Below are positions 1 to 12,066 of a stretch of DNA of 64,000 bases, one piece after another. Location of the stretch: the NCBI GenBank assembly GCA_026874595.1, contig CM049322.1, positions 31,251,340 to 31,315,339 on the forward strand, read 5' to 3'. The translations under genes were made by a program, and so were the position numbers. Source of the DNA: Sipunculus nudus. Its lineage: Eukaryota; Annelida; Sipuncula; Golfingiida; Sipunculidae. Below the pieces are notes generated by a model. That model ran no database searches. It saw nothing but the letters and a program-made list of their open reading frames with translations, and was not told the DNA's origin. Each line of letters begins with the position of its first letter. Position 1 is the stretch's first letter.

Positions 1-405
1 CAATTATATTCTATAAAAAACTTGCAAAATCCAGATAAATCTGACGTGAGTATCTGAAATAAATGTTGATTTTAATTAAAATGTTTATCTTTTAGTTTCC
101 GTTATCTATAAATCTACATTCCTGCAACGTGGCCTGAGACACCAAAGTAATGCGACTACATGTCTCAGTACTTGTATCCTTATTTATGAATTATCTAAAT
201 GCGGTTGCATTATACATATTATCATATGCATTTATAATGATACATTATCATTTTTTTCTTATATCATTATTTCTGTTTTGTATAAGGTTTATAACAAATC
301 ATATTTGTACTTGGGTCTTATTTTAATATTGGATATGAAATAAACATATTTCCATTTTTCATATATGAAACTTAATGCATATATAGAAACCTTCGCCAAA
401 GGACA

Positions 406-419
406 CCCCCCCCCCCCCC
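406..419. repeat. Poly-C tract (C14)
   Basis: An uninterrupted run of 14 C residues in an AT-rich setting. Such runs are unstable and often miscounted in assemblies. Confidence 0.95.
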
Positions 420-611
420 ATTAGACTTTTGTGAATGTCATTAAAGGTCATTAAAGTTTTTGCATTTTCCTGCTAACAAACAAACTAACAAACATGCACA
501 CTGATATCATAACCAACATGGCGGGGATATCAAGATAACGATACAGTGCAGGTGAAGGGAGAGGCCATCTCAAGATAATATATGTCTGATCGATATAGCA
601 GAATACTCACT

Positions 612-637
612 ATAATAATAATAATAATAATAATAAA
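612..637. repeat. (TAA)n microsatellite
   Basis: About eight perfect TAA units. Confidence 0.9.
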
Positions 638-768
638 TACTCATCCCTTTCTTAATGGAGATCAACAAAGGGTCAAATGAAAAAGAAGAGTGCAGTGCCG
701 ACAGAGGAAAACACCTCATAGTTGATTCTTAAAAAAAAATCACATATAATGATAATAATAGTCATTGT

Positions 769-769
769 G

Positions 770-805
<36 letters not shown>

Positions 806-880
806 TCATTAATAATATTAATAATAAAAATAATAAAATAATTAACTACTACTACTACTACTACTAATAATAATAATAAA
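769..880. repeat. Compound TAA/CTA trinucleotide microsatellite
   Basis: An interrupted TAA array (769-830) is followed by about seven CTA units (844-865) and more TAA (866-880). A TAA-to-CTA switch by point mutation and slippage would explain the order. Confidence 0.9.
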
Positions 881-1083
881 TATACTATATATATAATATA
901 TAATAATTATTTTACAATATGTTTCGTTACATAATGTTACATAATGTTACAAAATTTCCCCGTCTGCTGGTGTCATGCAATGGGGTAAATTCGTACAGAA
1001 AGGGGTCTCATGGAGGCTGAATCTCGTTAATTTGATAAACGTGTTTCAATACGGGAAGCATTTATATAAATCGGTTATCAATC

Positions 1084-1223
1084 CACCGACAGGTGTCGCC
1101 TGCTGACAGTAATTTTCACTGCGTACATCTGGAAGGTCAACGACAGTTCACCCGGATGTTAACGTCCTCAAATGTAAACAACGATCAGCTATTCTAATCA
1201 CGTGATCTAAACTCGACTCTGAT
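1084..1223 (+). repeat. Direct repeat block, copy 1
   Basis: This roughly 140-bp block recurs at 2001-2139, about 917 bp downstream in the same orientation. Both begin with CACCGACAGGTGTCGCCTGC and both carry GATCAGCT, then a TCACGTGATCT core, then GACTCTG near the end. The middle is diverged. It contains an E-box-like CAGGTG and a CACGTG palindrome. It could be a duplicated regulatory module or pieces of an unknown repeat. No reading frame is shared. Confidence 0.75.
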
Positions 1224-1633
1224 GTTTATATTTCTGACACCAAAAATGTAAATTATTCTTATCTATTACGGTTTTTTGTGTGGAGAACTGACATCTTTGA
1301 CACTCTTTGTATACTCATGCAGATGTTAATATGTATATATATTAAGCCTGTATATAGGCTTGCGTTTATCCTTAATATACAGCGATCTCTGAAGCATGTA
1401 ACATGCAACATATACTTCATTACATAACAGGAATAACATATGCCGTTCTTTAGATATGTTAGCATAAAAGGAAGTTGAATATCTTGTACTATTTTATTAT
1501 ATAACGAATGTGTCTGTAAACAAACGAAATAATTTGTCTTCTTTTTTTTAATTCAATAATAAAAATGTGTAATTCGAAATCAAATCACTTCTTAAGAGCG
1601 GATAGTATATCTTTAAAATGGGGGCGGGAGTTT

Positions 1634-1656
1634 GGGGGGGGGGGGGGAGGGGGAGG
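1634..1656. repeat. Poly-G tract
   Basis: G14 at 1634-1647 followed by further G-rich sequence to 1656, preceded by GGGGCGGGAG. It has G-quadruplex potential. Confidence 0.9.
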
Positions 1657-2000
1657 TTGTTATTTTTATAAAGTGGCCGGTTCATGATGGTATGGGAGAG
1701 TGTGGGAACAACTGGAAAATTTAGTCTGCAATCCAATTTAAGCTTCAAGGGCATTTGTGTTCTAAGTACATTGTACTTTTTTTCTTGAGAGTATAGGTAA
1801 GAAAAAGGAGAATCCCCTGCATCCCTCCCGCCTAAATCTATCACTCCTTCCCCTGTTCTTCAAAACTTGAACTAAAAAAATACTGTAAAATACAATGGAA
1901 CTAATAATACATATATATAATATAAAAATTTTTCTCTGGGAATCACTTTGATATAGGACGTGCTTTTTAGAGATTTATCCTTTCGGCTTGTTTATCTATT

Positions 2001-2139
2001 CACCGACAGGTGTCGCCTGCTGACCGTAATCTTTACTGTGTGTCACCAGAGATCAAGGTCGGAGACTAGGAAGTTTGCTTGCTCAGGTGTAAACACTGAT
2101 CAGCTGTTTTGCTCACGTGATCTTACACGCGACTCTGCA
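2001..2139 (+). repeat. Direct repeat block, copy 2
   Basis: Second copy of the block at 1084-1223. The start (CACCGACAGGTGTCGCCTGC) is identical, and the TCACGTGATCT and GACTCTG elements keep their order and approximate spacing. Confidence 0.75.
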
Positions 2140-2272
2140 GGATGTCAATACACGAAACATGTAAACAGAAATTATCTCCGTCGCATACCTAAAGATTTTA
2201 ATATCTCTGATACTGTCTGTCCGCTATGCTTTTGCCTTCTTTCGTCCCTTCTAAAAAACCGTATCTACTGCC

Positions 2273-2275
<3 letters not shown>

Positions 2276-2321
<46 letters not shown>
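2276..2321. repeat. (TA)23 microsatellite
   Basis: Uninterrupted TA dinucleotide array. It creates a spurious Tyr-Ile reading frame across it. Confidence 0.97.
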
Positions 2322-2322
<1 letters not shown>

Positions 2323-2599
2323 GGTTGATCGATCAATTGTTATCCTGTGAATAACGGGGAAAATAATGCAAGCATGAATACTATTTGAATCAGATGATCT
2401 TCAACTGATCGCACGATGTCCTAATTCAGATTGGCTTTACTGATTATACACCTATATATGTTAGGGCTTCTGTTCACATAGCTACATAGCTTCATTGTTT
2501 TAAGTTTGAACTCGGTACGCTAAGGTGCTCACATCATTCTGTACTGTGAAACAGGGCCTTCTGCCTTCATAGGCCTTCTGCGTCCAAGGCCCGTCTTTC

Positions 2600-2620
2600 C
2601 CTCCCTCTCTTTCTATTACC

Positions 2621-2659
<39 letters not shown>

Positions 2660-2716
2660 CCTCTCTCTCTCTCTTTATATATATATATATATATATACAT
2701 AAAGAGAGAGAGATGG
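2600..2716. repeat. CT / AT / GA compound low-complexity tract
   Basis: A CT array (about 2621-2673, with one CCGC interruption) runs into an AT array (2674-2698) and then a short GA array (2702-2712). The CT and GA arms could pair as a hairpin with the AT array in the loop. Confidence 0.9.
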
Positions 2717-2829
2717 TGGGAGCGGTTGTTAAAGTTGCTTAATTTTGATGAATAGAACGCCACCTGGGCCACAGGAAGGAGACTAAGTCACATAACAACG
2801 AAAACTAGACGGCCGCAACGGAGTGCGAG

Positions 2830-4433
2830 AGAGCAAGAGGTACGGGATCGGGTGGTTACATACAGTTCATTCATCACAAGACAAAGATCGACACAAAGTA
2901 CCCCCAGAACAACAAAGAAGAACCGACATTCTCGAAACTGATTATCAGCATTTACCACGAGGCTCGGTTTGTTCTCATCATCAGGGATTAAACATTGTAG
3001 CCCGTATGTACCTCAAAAATACCTGCTCCCTCGCGCAGCACACCGTGGCCTAATCTGACTGTAAACCAAACGGGCCGTATGCTGATGGTCGGACTAAAGG
3101 CGGATCGAGAGATAGTCCGTGCTTAGACGGCGTACTAACTTTGATCCGTATGTGATGGCTGGACAAAATTAGTCCGGGTTTAAAACGCAGGTTTAGTCCC
3201 ACAAATATAGACCTTCTCAGGGGGTAATTTAAAGGTGGACTAACTTCAGAACAAACAAGAAGTCAGTCAAAAATGTTGCTTTTAGAAAAACATTATAACA
3301 ACAATAAGCTGTTTTTAATTATCTAACTCATCGCTAAAGAGTAAGGATATACCGATGGGGAAAATAAAAACACTCGCATCTTGCCTATTAGGTTTTACAA
3401 CAGGAAAAATAGGTTTCAGAGGGTTCAGAGGCTAATATTTTTATCATTTAAAATAAATATGATTTAGCCATTTTCTTTTGTATATTTCAAAATAGAAAAC
3501 ATTAAAAGATAGGAGGTATTCTGGTCATGAGGAAAGTTCGCTGAATGATGAAAAAATAATATTTTAACGAGGAAATGCTGCCTTCCACAATGATATAAAA
3601 TGATAATTGCTATTAACGAGTAATAGTCTGTAATAATGGCACATTTGATGGACAGATAAACAGTGATAAACAAAATATGAAATATTCATCACTGCACAAT
3701 AAATTATAATTAACAAGTGCACTGCAAACGTGCATAATACATCCGTCGTTTATCAGGTGACCTCTGACCTCACAACATATGCGTGAATTTTATGAGAATG
3801 TAATACTTTTGGTAAATATGTACGAGTTTCATGAAAATCCAAAGGTGCCTCCAAAATGTGACCTCTGACCTCATTAAATATGCATGGATTTTGTTGGAAA
3901 TCAAACTTAATCGAGATATTTTATTCATTAACATTTCTGATGAGTTTTATCAAAATCCATGATATTTTTTTCGTAAGTTATCGTGGCGACACCACAAAGT
4001 AGCCTAGTGACCCGTTACCTTATTAGATATGCATGGATGTTGTCCATAATCGAACTCGGGCGATATAATCTGTTGGCAAGTAGCTGAGGTGAGTTTCGTG
4101 AAATCCATCAAAGCCCCGGTGATTACAGATAATATCACATTATATTATCAGACCTGATTTTTCGGATAGAAATGTTCACTTATCTGATAAGAAAATTGTT
4201 CCATTAAGATAGATTAGTACACGGTGCATAAATTATGATAGGATACATCAACAAGTTAATAAAGGTTAGTATTATGCCTACGCTAGGGAGGTTTGCAGGT
4301 AGCTTACAGATAGATGTCAGTATCGGTGTTTTTCATGTGTATAGGTACTACTTCAGCAGGTGCACTGGAAAAAAATGTTTTATCTAGGCGTCTAAGGTGT
4401 AGGGTCCTTAATATCCGTAGTGTATATATATAT
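2830..4433. other. Unassigned non-coding stretch
   Basis: No gene, exon or recognisable transposon protein. At 3740-4110 there are loosely repeated phrases of the type GTGACCTCTGACCTCA and ATGCATGGATTTTGT, which suggests an old non-coding repeat family. Confidence 0.5.
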
Positions 4434-4611
4434 ATAGTGGAACCCCGCCTTGCGACCACCCCACAATTGCGACCACCCCGCAATTACGACCACTTTTCTT
4501 GGTCCCGAATATACGATCCAGATTATTTAGAGTTTCACAAATACGACCACCCCCAAATTACGACCAATTTGGTCAGTCCCCAACGTGGTCGTAATAGTGG
4601 GGTTCCACTAT
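4434..4611. mobile_element. MITE with ATAGTGGAACCCC inverted ends
   Basis: The left end reads ATAGTGGAACCCC and the right end GGGGTTCCACTAT, perfect 13-bp inverted repeats about 178 bp apart. The sequence on both sides is TA-rich, compatible with a TA target duplication as in Tc1/mariner or pogo MITEs. Inside are several copies of a GCGACCACCCC / ACGACCAC motif facing inward from both ends. It has no coding capacity. A degraded half copy of the family appears near 23.2 kb. The superfamily is inferred from the TA-rich site only. Confidence 0.75.
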
Positions 4612-4612
4612 G

Positions 4613-4630
4613 TATATATATATATATATA
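4613..4630. repeat. (TA)n tract beside the MITE
   Basis: Short TA array immediately right of the MITE. With the TA tract at 4423-4436 it suggests insertion into a TA microsatellite. Confidence 0.8.
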
Positions 4631-5105
4631 CTTACGAGGTAAAATATATATTTACGAGGTAAAGCTCTGCTAGAAGGGAGCCACGGTTTCTTGGGAGCTC
4701 TTTCCTTGAGAAATATAATTATTTCGGTTCATTTAACACAATGTACATCAATATATGAATGGCTTATCTCTGGGATAGGATGGGGGATAGGAAGAAAAAT
4801 TATACCATTGCCTCCTGCGGACTTTCATATAAATTTCACACTCATATAAACTACACCGGACAGGTGAGGCCACATGTAATTTCGTCATTTGTAAACAAGT
4901 TTCCTGGTATTTTTTAATTTCGGGTGTTACAGGTGCTCTATTGTGTGACATGGTCGTAACTCGTTTTGTTGTTATATTCCGTACTGGTTGAACTCTCGTT
5001 GTCATGTGGGCCTTGAGTTTTCACGCTCGGTCGTGGGTCACGTGATTAGCATGGTATGTATGGGGATACACAGCGCTGTTCTTTCTAGAGAATTCCTGAA
5101 ACGTG

Positions 5106-5661
5106 TGTTGGTCCAGACATTATAGAATGTTCAAAAAGTAGAAGGTTCCCGGCTTAGGGTGTGAAAGTATATTAAGGGCTGTTTTTTTAGAATCAGGGGG
5201 CAGACAGCAGAGCAGATACAAGCGGACGCAGAAGAGTGTCAGATTCTAAGACCTTATCCATCAATGCGGCAATCATAGATATTTCAAGAACTTTCTCCTG
5301 GATTTTATACACTTGGACTTCAGTTTACTTTCTGTTTTGTCGCAAGAACTTTCCACTTGACTGTCATTCTATGGGAGCTTAAATTCAAAGGACTTATTTT
5401 GGTGACACTTTTGGTATTCAGGTATTGTACCATTATCTTTCTGTGTGATTGTATTGACTTGTTGCTATACCGCTGTTTCACTGTATAATTGTATTGATTT
5501 AGTGTATTGTATTGTTAGGGTTGTTTTAGGAATAAATTATAGTTATTTGTTAACAAAAACCACTGACTTTTTTATTCATTCCCCTAGACATTGCCCGCTG
5601 CCTAGTGTTACAAAAACTGATTTTTTTTATCTCCATTACAAAATTTGTGTTCATCACACAT
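5106..5661 (+). mobile_element. Candidate solo LTR
   Basis: The block starts TGTTGGTCC. It has a possible TATA-like start region (AAGTATATTAAGGGC at about 5167) and a poly-A-signal-like AATAAA near 5531, followed by T-rich sequence, which is an LTR-like layout. ACGTG flanks both sides (5101-5105 and 5662-5666), compatible with a 5-bp target duplication. Against it, the 3' end reads CACACAT rather than ending cleanly in CA, and no second copy is in the window. An alternative is an unrelated host promoter and short transcript. Confidence 0.3.
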
Positions 5662-5699
5662 ACGTGATCTGTTTATATTAGGTTCCGTAACACGGCCAA

Positions 5700-7240
5700 G
5701 TCCAGAAAGTGTTATAGATAAGTATGTCAATTGTGACCTTTTCATGTGATTGGTCACGCATCAGGACTGGTATCCAAACAATCCATATCTATTGATATTG
5801 ATTGATATCGTTTTTATATTGTTTTTCCAATATTTGAAATCGGGAACCGCGAAACTTTATTCATGTTTACGAAATATATTTCAAGTATGTATACTTCATG
5901 CATTTTTGTAATTACGAGACACAGGGGCTGTAGTTATTAGTTTAAGCCCAATGATGACTCTAATTAATTCGTTCTGGGCCGATGTCGTCGGGGCAAAGAT
6001 GTGAAGAATACAGCTAGCAGCGCAATGCTAGGCTTTCTGTCCTTGTAGAAAGCAGCTGAACAGTTTATCCAAGAGGACCTGTGTTTTATCAACCATATCT
6101 CTTTTGTACTCAAGCAGGCAAAGTTCGTGGGCTTCGGCTACGTGGATGTCAGACCAAACAACTGAGCAGTTTCTTCGTATGAGCATCAGCTAAGTATCAT
6201 TCATACATCGCTTGTGCTCGAGCACGTTGTTGTGAGAGCGCCCTAGCATGTGATGCTGGTAATACAAATGAGCAGTTCACTCCCGTGATAGCGGCAGCCT
6301 GCTCAAAAAATGTCGATTTTTAAATGATTTAAGACGCTGAACAGCCCGTTTCACTTTATTAAAAAAACCTGAATATCATGTTGTCATGGCTACTCCCGTC
6401 AGCAATCCCGTTCTGCTGTTCTTATATACTATCTATTGGATCCCATTTTATCTGGAGGAGGATGTGAACTATACCACGAAACAGGAAAGATGTTAGACAA
6501 ATTTATTGTCAACTGTGCCAGGTGTAGTTCTTTCTTTTAATCCGAAGCAAGCTACCAGCAAAAATGGAGTACATGTATTATAGAAACCCTTTTGACACGC
6601 ACATGGTAAAAGGGCTTTGTTATAATGTCAAGCCAACCATCGACATAGGATGTGCACATGGGGCTATGTCCTAAACATAGGTTGTGCCCAGGTATATTGG
6701 TGAGAGAAAGGAAGGATAAAAACCTATGAACTAGAAAGCACTTATAAAAAGCATACATCCGCCAACACTAGTATCTGCATCTATGCTTCCCTAAATAATT
6801 AATATCTTGCAATTCCACATTATTTCACCTAAAATATTTAGTGATATCGACTATTTATATTAATCGAAACCTATTACCCATCATTTTTTAATAATAACTT
6901 ATATTGGGGTAACCGCCTTCAACTTATAAAGCTAGCTTAATTTAGTATTTCCATCTGTATAGTTTCTAATAGAATTCCCGAATATCCTTTCGAGCTACGT
7001 GAGAGGGCAATAGCACACGCTGTGTATCATTATATATCCTTGTGATCACTGCACCTGCTGGGACATACCGCCGGAAAGATTCTGGTTTTTAAGGTGAAAA
7101 CGGCGGAAATGAAGGAATGTGAACCTCATCCGTTTTGAAGAACAATTATTTTGGTCATCAAATCTGGCACACTAGTTGCTTCTACTACAGATTCTACACA
7201 TATTGGTTCAATAAGTGAACCAAGTATAGGTATTCATTCG
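5700..7240. other. Unassigned non-coding stretch
   Basis: No exon, RNA gene or transposon protein recognised; the short reading frames have low-complexity composition. Confidence 0.5.
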
Positions 7241-7247
7241 AACCTCT

Positions 7248-7310
7248 ATAATGTGGACACCCTAGAGACTGGGTCCAACTTTATAGAGATGCCCACGTTA
7301 TGGAGGGAAT
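7248..7310. repeat. Imperfect palindrome, MITE-like
   Basis: CCTCTATAATGTGGACACC on the left and the near reverse complement GATGCCCACGTTATGGAGG on the right (15 of 19 positions match) form a stem with a short loop. This resembles a worn terminal inverted repeat pair of a very short MITE. Confidence 0.4.
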
Positions 7311-7433
7311 AGCTGCCACTCTCAGTGCTGCAACCTACATATATTACTATAGTTTTAAATAAAGTAATCCTGTTTAAAGAGAACTTCATTAAATGCATGT
7401 ATTATCTCCCGGTTTTGAATTGTAAAGGTTATT

Positions 7434-7437
<4 letters not shown>

Positions 7438-7486
<49 letters not shown>
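7438..7486. repeat. (TA)n microsatellite
   Basis: About 24 uninterrupted TA units. Confidence 0.95.
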
Positions 7487-7488
<2 letters not shown>

Positions 7489-7684
7489 GTGATTGATATC
7501 ATATCGGTGGCCATCTCAGAGTACCAAGTAGCTGGGTGAATGAGCAGGCGTCAAATCCTGGTATTATATATAGAAGCGTTTTTGCTTGGCTGACATAAGA
7601 AATTCTAGTTACTGTCAGATCAAAATATGGCTACCAGTCCAATATGAATGGATACCGAGTGGTGCATTCACTACTGGCTTTATA

Positions 7685-7732
7685 AATAGAAATAAATAAA
7701 TAAATAAATAAATATATATATATATATATATA
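7685..7732. repeat. (AAAT)n then (AT)n microsatellite
   Basis: A tetranucleotide AAAT array passes directly into an AT dinucleotide array. Confidence 0.95.
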
Positions 7733-10700
7733 AACGTATTAAATTTATATTTTTATGTAAATATAGAGGGATAGAGAGACATAACATTATGTAATTTTCA
7801 CATAAGAACATCTATAGTCAGGACAATGGAAGCTGAAACGACGGACAATTTACCAGTTCAACTCTATGTTAAATATATCGATCTAATAAAAATTACAATT
7901 ATTGATTTTTATTGTATTACAATATACCCTGTTCTGCTTGCTGAGACAATTTTTATTGCCTATGTAGAAATATGCATTCTAATGAATGCAAGCTTTCGCC
8001 ATTCACCTATTCGACCCATACTCAAAGTTTCATTTGTGCATTAATAAATGTATATTAGTGAATATTCTTCAATAAAAATAAATCAACACCAAATTCTAAT
8101 CAATTCTACAATGGCCTTTTCCCAAAATATGCTGACAATTTCATTAAATTAACTTAAATATTACGCGATTTAATCTTTAAAAAACGCACACTCACAAACA
8201 CGCTCACAAACACAAGATCGGGAATGAACGCCTTCCCTCCCTGCGGAGGCAATTAATAAGCAGACTCCCCAGCAGGCAACACCTTATAGTTAGGCTAAGC
8301 AGCACCTTTGAGGTCACCGTAGGCTAACGATCAAGAAGTTTTAGATGTAGAGATACAAAAGGCGGATCAATAGACCTGTTCTATCACAACAGCTACGAGT
8401 GACATATATAAATATATATTGACCATGAGTGACGCGATGTGCGCTTCCGTGTACTATGCCAACACAGAGCATCTTTGTTATAATATATAAACTGTTTTTA
8501 CAAACTGTATATAAAGAATGAAAATTGACAATATAGATTTTTTAACTCTTTCAGCAGTAATTTGTTCTGTAAAATTTTATATCTTTTCTGGTGTTGTGGA
8601 TATGTTGTTCAGGTAGAACCATGGCAATATGGCATATGTTAGCATGAGCATTATAATGAAGTCTTAGTAGTGATATAATTAGTCAAATTAAGGAGTACGT
8701 CATATGGAACAATTGAAAAATGATAAGAAAAGTCTTATATGGTCGTGCTAGGAACATCCATAAATGTTAAAAGCATAAGTGTATTAAATACCATTCACCT
8801 CAAAGTAAAAGAAGTGTCGTTGTAAAAGCGTGTATGTTTTACTCATCGACTTATTCATCAGAACACTGAATGAGACGTGTCATTCCCCCGAGAGCATTCC
8901 TTGTATCAACAAATTGGTTGCAACGAAGCCAACGAGGAGGGGCACAGTTTTTTGTACAACGAAGTAAGTCTTCAATGCAAAAATGAATACACTTTAAAGT
9001 GATTTTTTTCAAGCACCTTAAATTGTTAACTATATCACAGTTGTTTACAATCACATTTGTTTAATGTCGTAAACTATATTTATTTCTCTTCGTGTCTGTG
9101 GAAATACCGTGTTTTGGTGTGTAAATGTATGTAATTATATGATTGTAAACAACTTTATTCCCAGGACAAACTCATTCAATACTGCACATTTGCGGGCTTG
9201 CCATAGCGACTGTTCGTAGCTGGTCCTGGCTTAAAAAGAGGCTGCCGGCGTATAGATGGAAGTAGGGGCCCCTGACATCGCTCTAACATAATATATATGA
9301 AAGAGGATGTGGCCTCTGTATTTTATTTCGAAGACAATATGTATTGCGCTGATACTTCATTGGAGCAGTAAAAGCAGAAACAATTGTCATAGATATATTA
9401 TAACATTAATAAAAGAAGAATTATGTCAATCTAATATACTGTATTGAACCTGGGGGTCGATTGCAATAAGGAATATAACTATTTACTGCATTGACCACTG
9501 GAAAATTTACGGCGTTCCTGTTCATATATTTCTTCGGTTTATCTTCCTGGTCCGTGACCCATAGCATAAACGCTATCTCTAGGCAGGAATAATAGGAGCG
9601 TCTCTCAAGTACATGGACAAACACATTAGTATTTATGCCACGGCAATGAGTGTTTGTCATTGAAAAGGATCACCTACCACGCGGGGCAACCTATACAAAT
9701 GTACACCACTAGTAAGGCAAGGCTCGTGACGCGGCGGTGTTTTTATAGACTTTTTTAACGATTTTATTTGGAAAACATTCTAGCGAACAGAAACAGCTCA
9801 AGACAAAGAATATACGTAATGTCTGCGCTCCGACGATTTTATAATAATATTAATACACAACATGTTTATTTGGACTGTGTATTATACAATCAGATCCTGT
9901 TTGTAATGAATCGAATAAAGCTGAAGTGAACAGGCAAAGCTATTTGTAGAGGAGGAGCGGATATATCTTAGGATATAGGGGGCTCATCACCCAGGCACAG
10001 GTATAAGACTGTTGGGAGACTTTATTTTATACGAAAATGTCACAAGCAGAATAATAGAGAAGAAAATAGTACCAGACTAAAAAGCCAGCATCCTTTATAG
10101 GTATTTAGCGTATATTATTCCTTGCCCAGATCATCAGACAGAAAAAAGGGGGATGTTCTAAATCCGTCCCGAATGAAGCTGTTTCCCCTTCACTGTGCTT
10201 AACACTGTGATATGTACCTGAAGGGGGACACTGAGGGGATTTGTTGTGTATACCCTTGTTACAGGATGTCTCCCCTACTACAGTTTGTATTAATAAATAT
10301 TTTCATGTTACTACTAATGTTTTCCCTACCAAGCACAGTTTGTATTTGAGATGATAGTTTTTGCAAAACAGTCCAGTCTACGTTCAGCTCATTGTCGAAT
10401 GAAAGCATCACCGTAAGAAGACATGTTAATACTACATCAGCATCACGTACAGTTCACATATAGTTCCATATCAAATGAGGCTTAAGTTAGATTTTAAGGA
10501 TTTAAGTTAGATGGCTGTTTGGCTATCGTGCTGCCTTACCCATGTAATCTTTAACCTTATCATACACTGTCATGTGATTCATCTCAAACATATATTTTCT
10601 GTTTAAGAAAAGGTTCGAATGGTTTGATTAATTTATTTACACTAGAAGAGATGCAGTAAAAGTTTTTTTGCATTTTAATTCTATACAATGTACACATTAT

Positions 10701-10990
10701 AAATGCATTTAAGATGTATATCTCCAGAATATATGTCTTTCTGCAATATTAAGTACACGTTCAGGTTTATGATAAAATAATACTGAGTATCCAAACGGAT
10801 ATTTCTTTGAATCATGATTATTGAAAACATATTTAAATTGTGAAATTATAGAAGTAACAATGGTATTTTGCATATTGCAAATGAGTCAAAATATTCCACG
10901 GCATAAATTATTGCAGATCACATATCATGGAAGTCTGCTGAAGGAATGAAGTCGTCCGGGCTCAAAATGTGAGACTGCGGCCAACTATTT
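7733..10990. other. Unassigned non-coding stretch
   Basis: I see no gene, exon or recognisable element in this 3.2 kb. Reading frames are short and have no domain signature. Confidence 0.45.
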
Positions 10991-10999
10991 GATGTGCAG

Positions 11000-12066
11000 G
11001 GGCGTGTAAATTCTGGACAGGCTAAAAAAAATGTTTGGCCGGATCTTATCTCCTTTTTAGCTTAACGCTTTTGTCCTGGTCGGTTTTGCCCTCAATGGTT
11101 GTCAACCCCAGGTACTGCGGCCATTAGGGCTTCCCAACCACTGATTAGCATGCCACAAGTCCAAGGTGTTCCTTTTAGTGTCCGTCAAAACTTCCTCTTT
11201 GGCAGTCGCTTGTATTTCATCCGCCCAAATGTCCAATCCACTGAGGATTCACCTCTGCCCAGGATCTCTGTAATGTAGACGCTGTCCTCTTATGAAATGG
11301 CCATAATTTTTCATATTCAGCGAACTAAGCAAGAGTATTCTTTAATTTATGACATGTGTCCAGAATTTGCAACCGTAATGCTGGTTGTTCATGAAACCTG
11401 CCTTAATTATGGACCACAAGCTTGCTGCTCGGTTAAATTCAACGTTTACCCCTTTTTCTCTTCCACAGACTACAAAATAAAGTATAGGCCTTGGACAGTC
11501 TGTAAAAGAGCTCCCTTTTTGATGCGGCTAAACTATTCGGTGAAGTTCTCTTTGTTTTTCTTTGTTATTCCTGCCAATAAAGAAACTTTTCTTCATATTT
11601 GGAGCGTGCATTTACCCGAGCAGTGTCTATAGAGAATGCAGCAAGCAGAATGATTGCAAAGAAAAGGGTGTTGATTGGAGGGCGCAAACGTGTTTGACAC
11701 CGTCGTTGAATGGCCAGGTGATTTAAACAAACGTTGCTTGACAACCAAGCTTAGGCAGAATAGCAAGAAGACCTTCACGACTGACAGTGTGAAAAGCTGT
11801 CGTCATCTCAGCGTGGTGGATATAAATTTCTAGTGTAGCTCACGGCACCCGTCTGCTAAGATCATGTCGACTTAGCCTCTGGTGCTCCTGCTTCCGAACT
11901 GACTCTTGAAGACGTCTTCCAACAGGTGATATATAATGTAGTTCATCCATCAATAACTCTGAGATGCATCTATGGTAGTCGCACCAGGAATTCATCAGCA
12001 CACGGAGTTTTCTCCACCTGGAATTGCATTTTGACTTCTTTGGGTCTCCTCTTAAGTAGGGTGTCA
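11000..12066 (-). pseudogene. RTE-like LINE reverse transcriptase relic
   Basis: Reading the minus strand from about 11.95 kb downwards, pieces in changing frames resemble the fingers and palm of RTE-type reverse transcriptases. A FGSRSTRG-VDMI stretch parallels the usual GFRSGRGTVDMIF motif. Then TTAFHTVSREGLLAILPKLGC parallels the usual LTKAFDTVSREGLW motif, where the first catalytic Asp would lie in the residue before F, here H. Stops and frameshifts lie within and between the pieces, so no protein can be made. The YADD box was not found. It could belong to the same family as the RTE-like relic at 48-49 kb, whose C-terminal half survives instead. The clade call rests on motif resemblance only. 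Confidence 0.5.

Larger units (their letters stand above)
1..1083. other. AT-rich non-coding stretch
   Basis: I recognise no gene, exon or transposon protein here. The stretch holds a C homopolymer and several trinucleotide arrays, listed separately. The short reading frames look like chance. Confidence 0.6.

Noticed and set aside
2500-2772. Arg/Glu-repeat minus-strand frame
   Set aside because: It is a translation of the CT/GA microsatellite.
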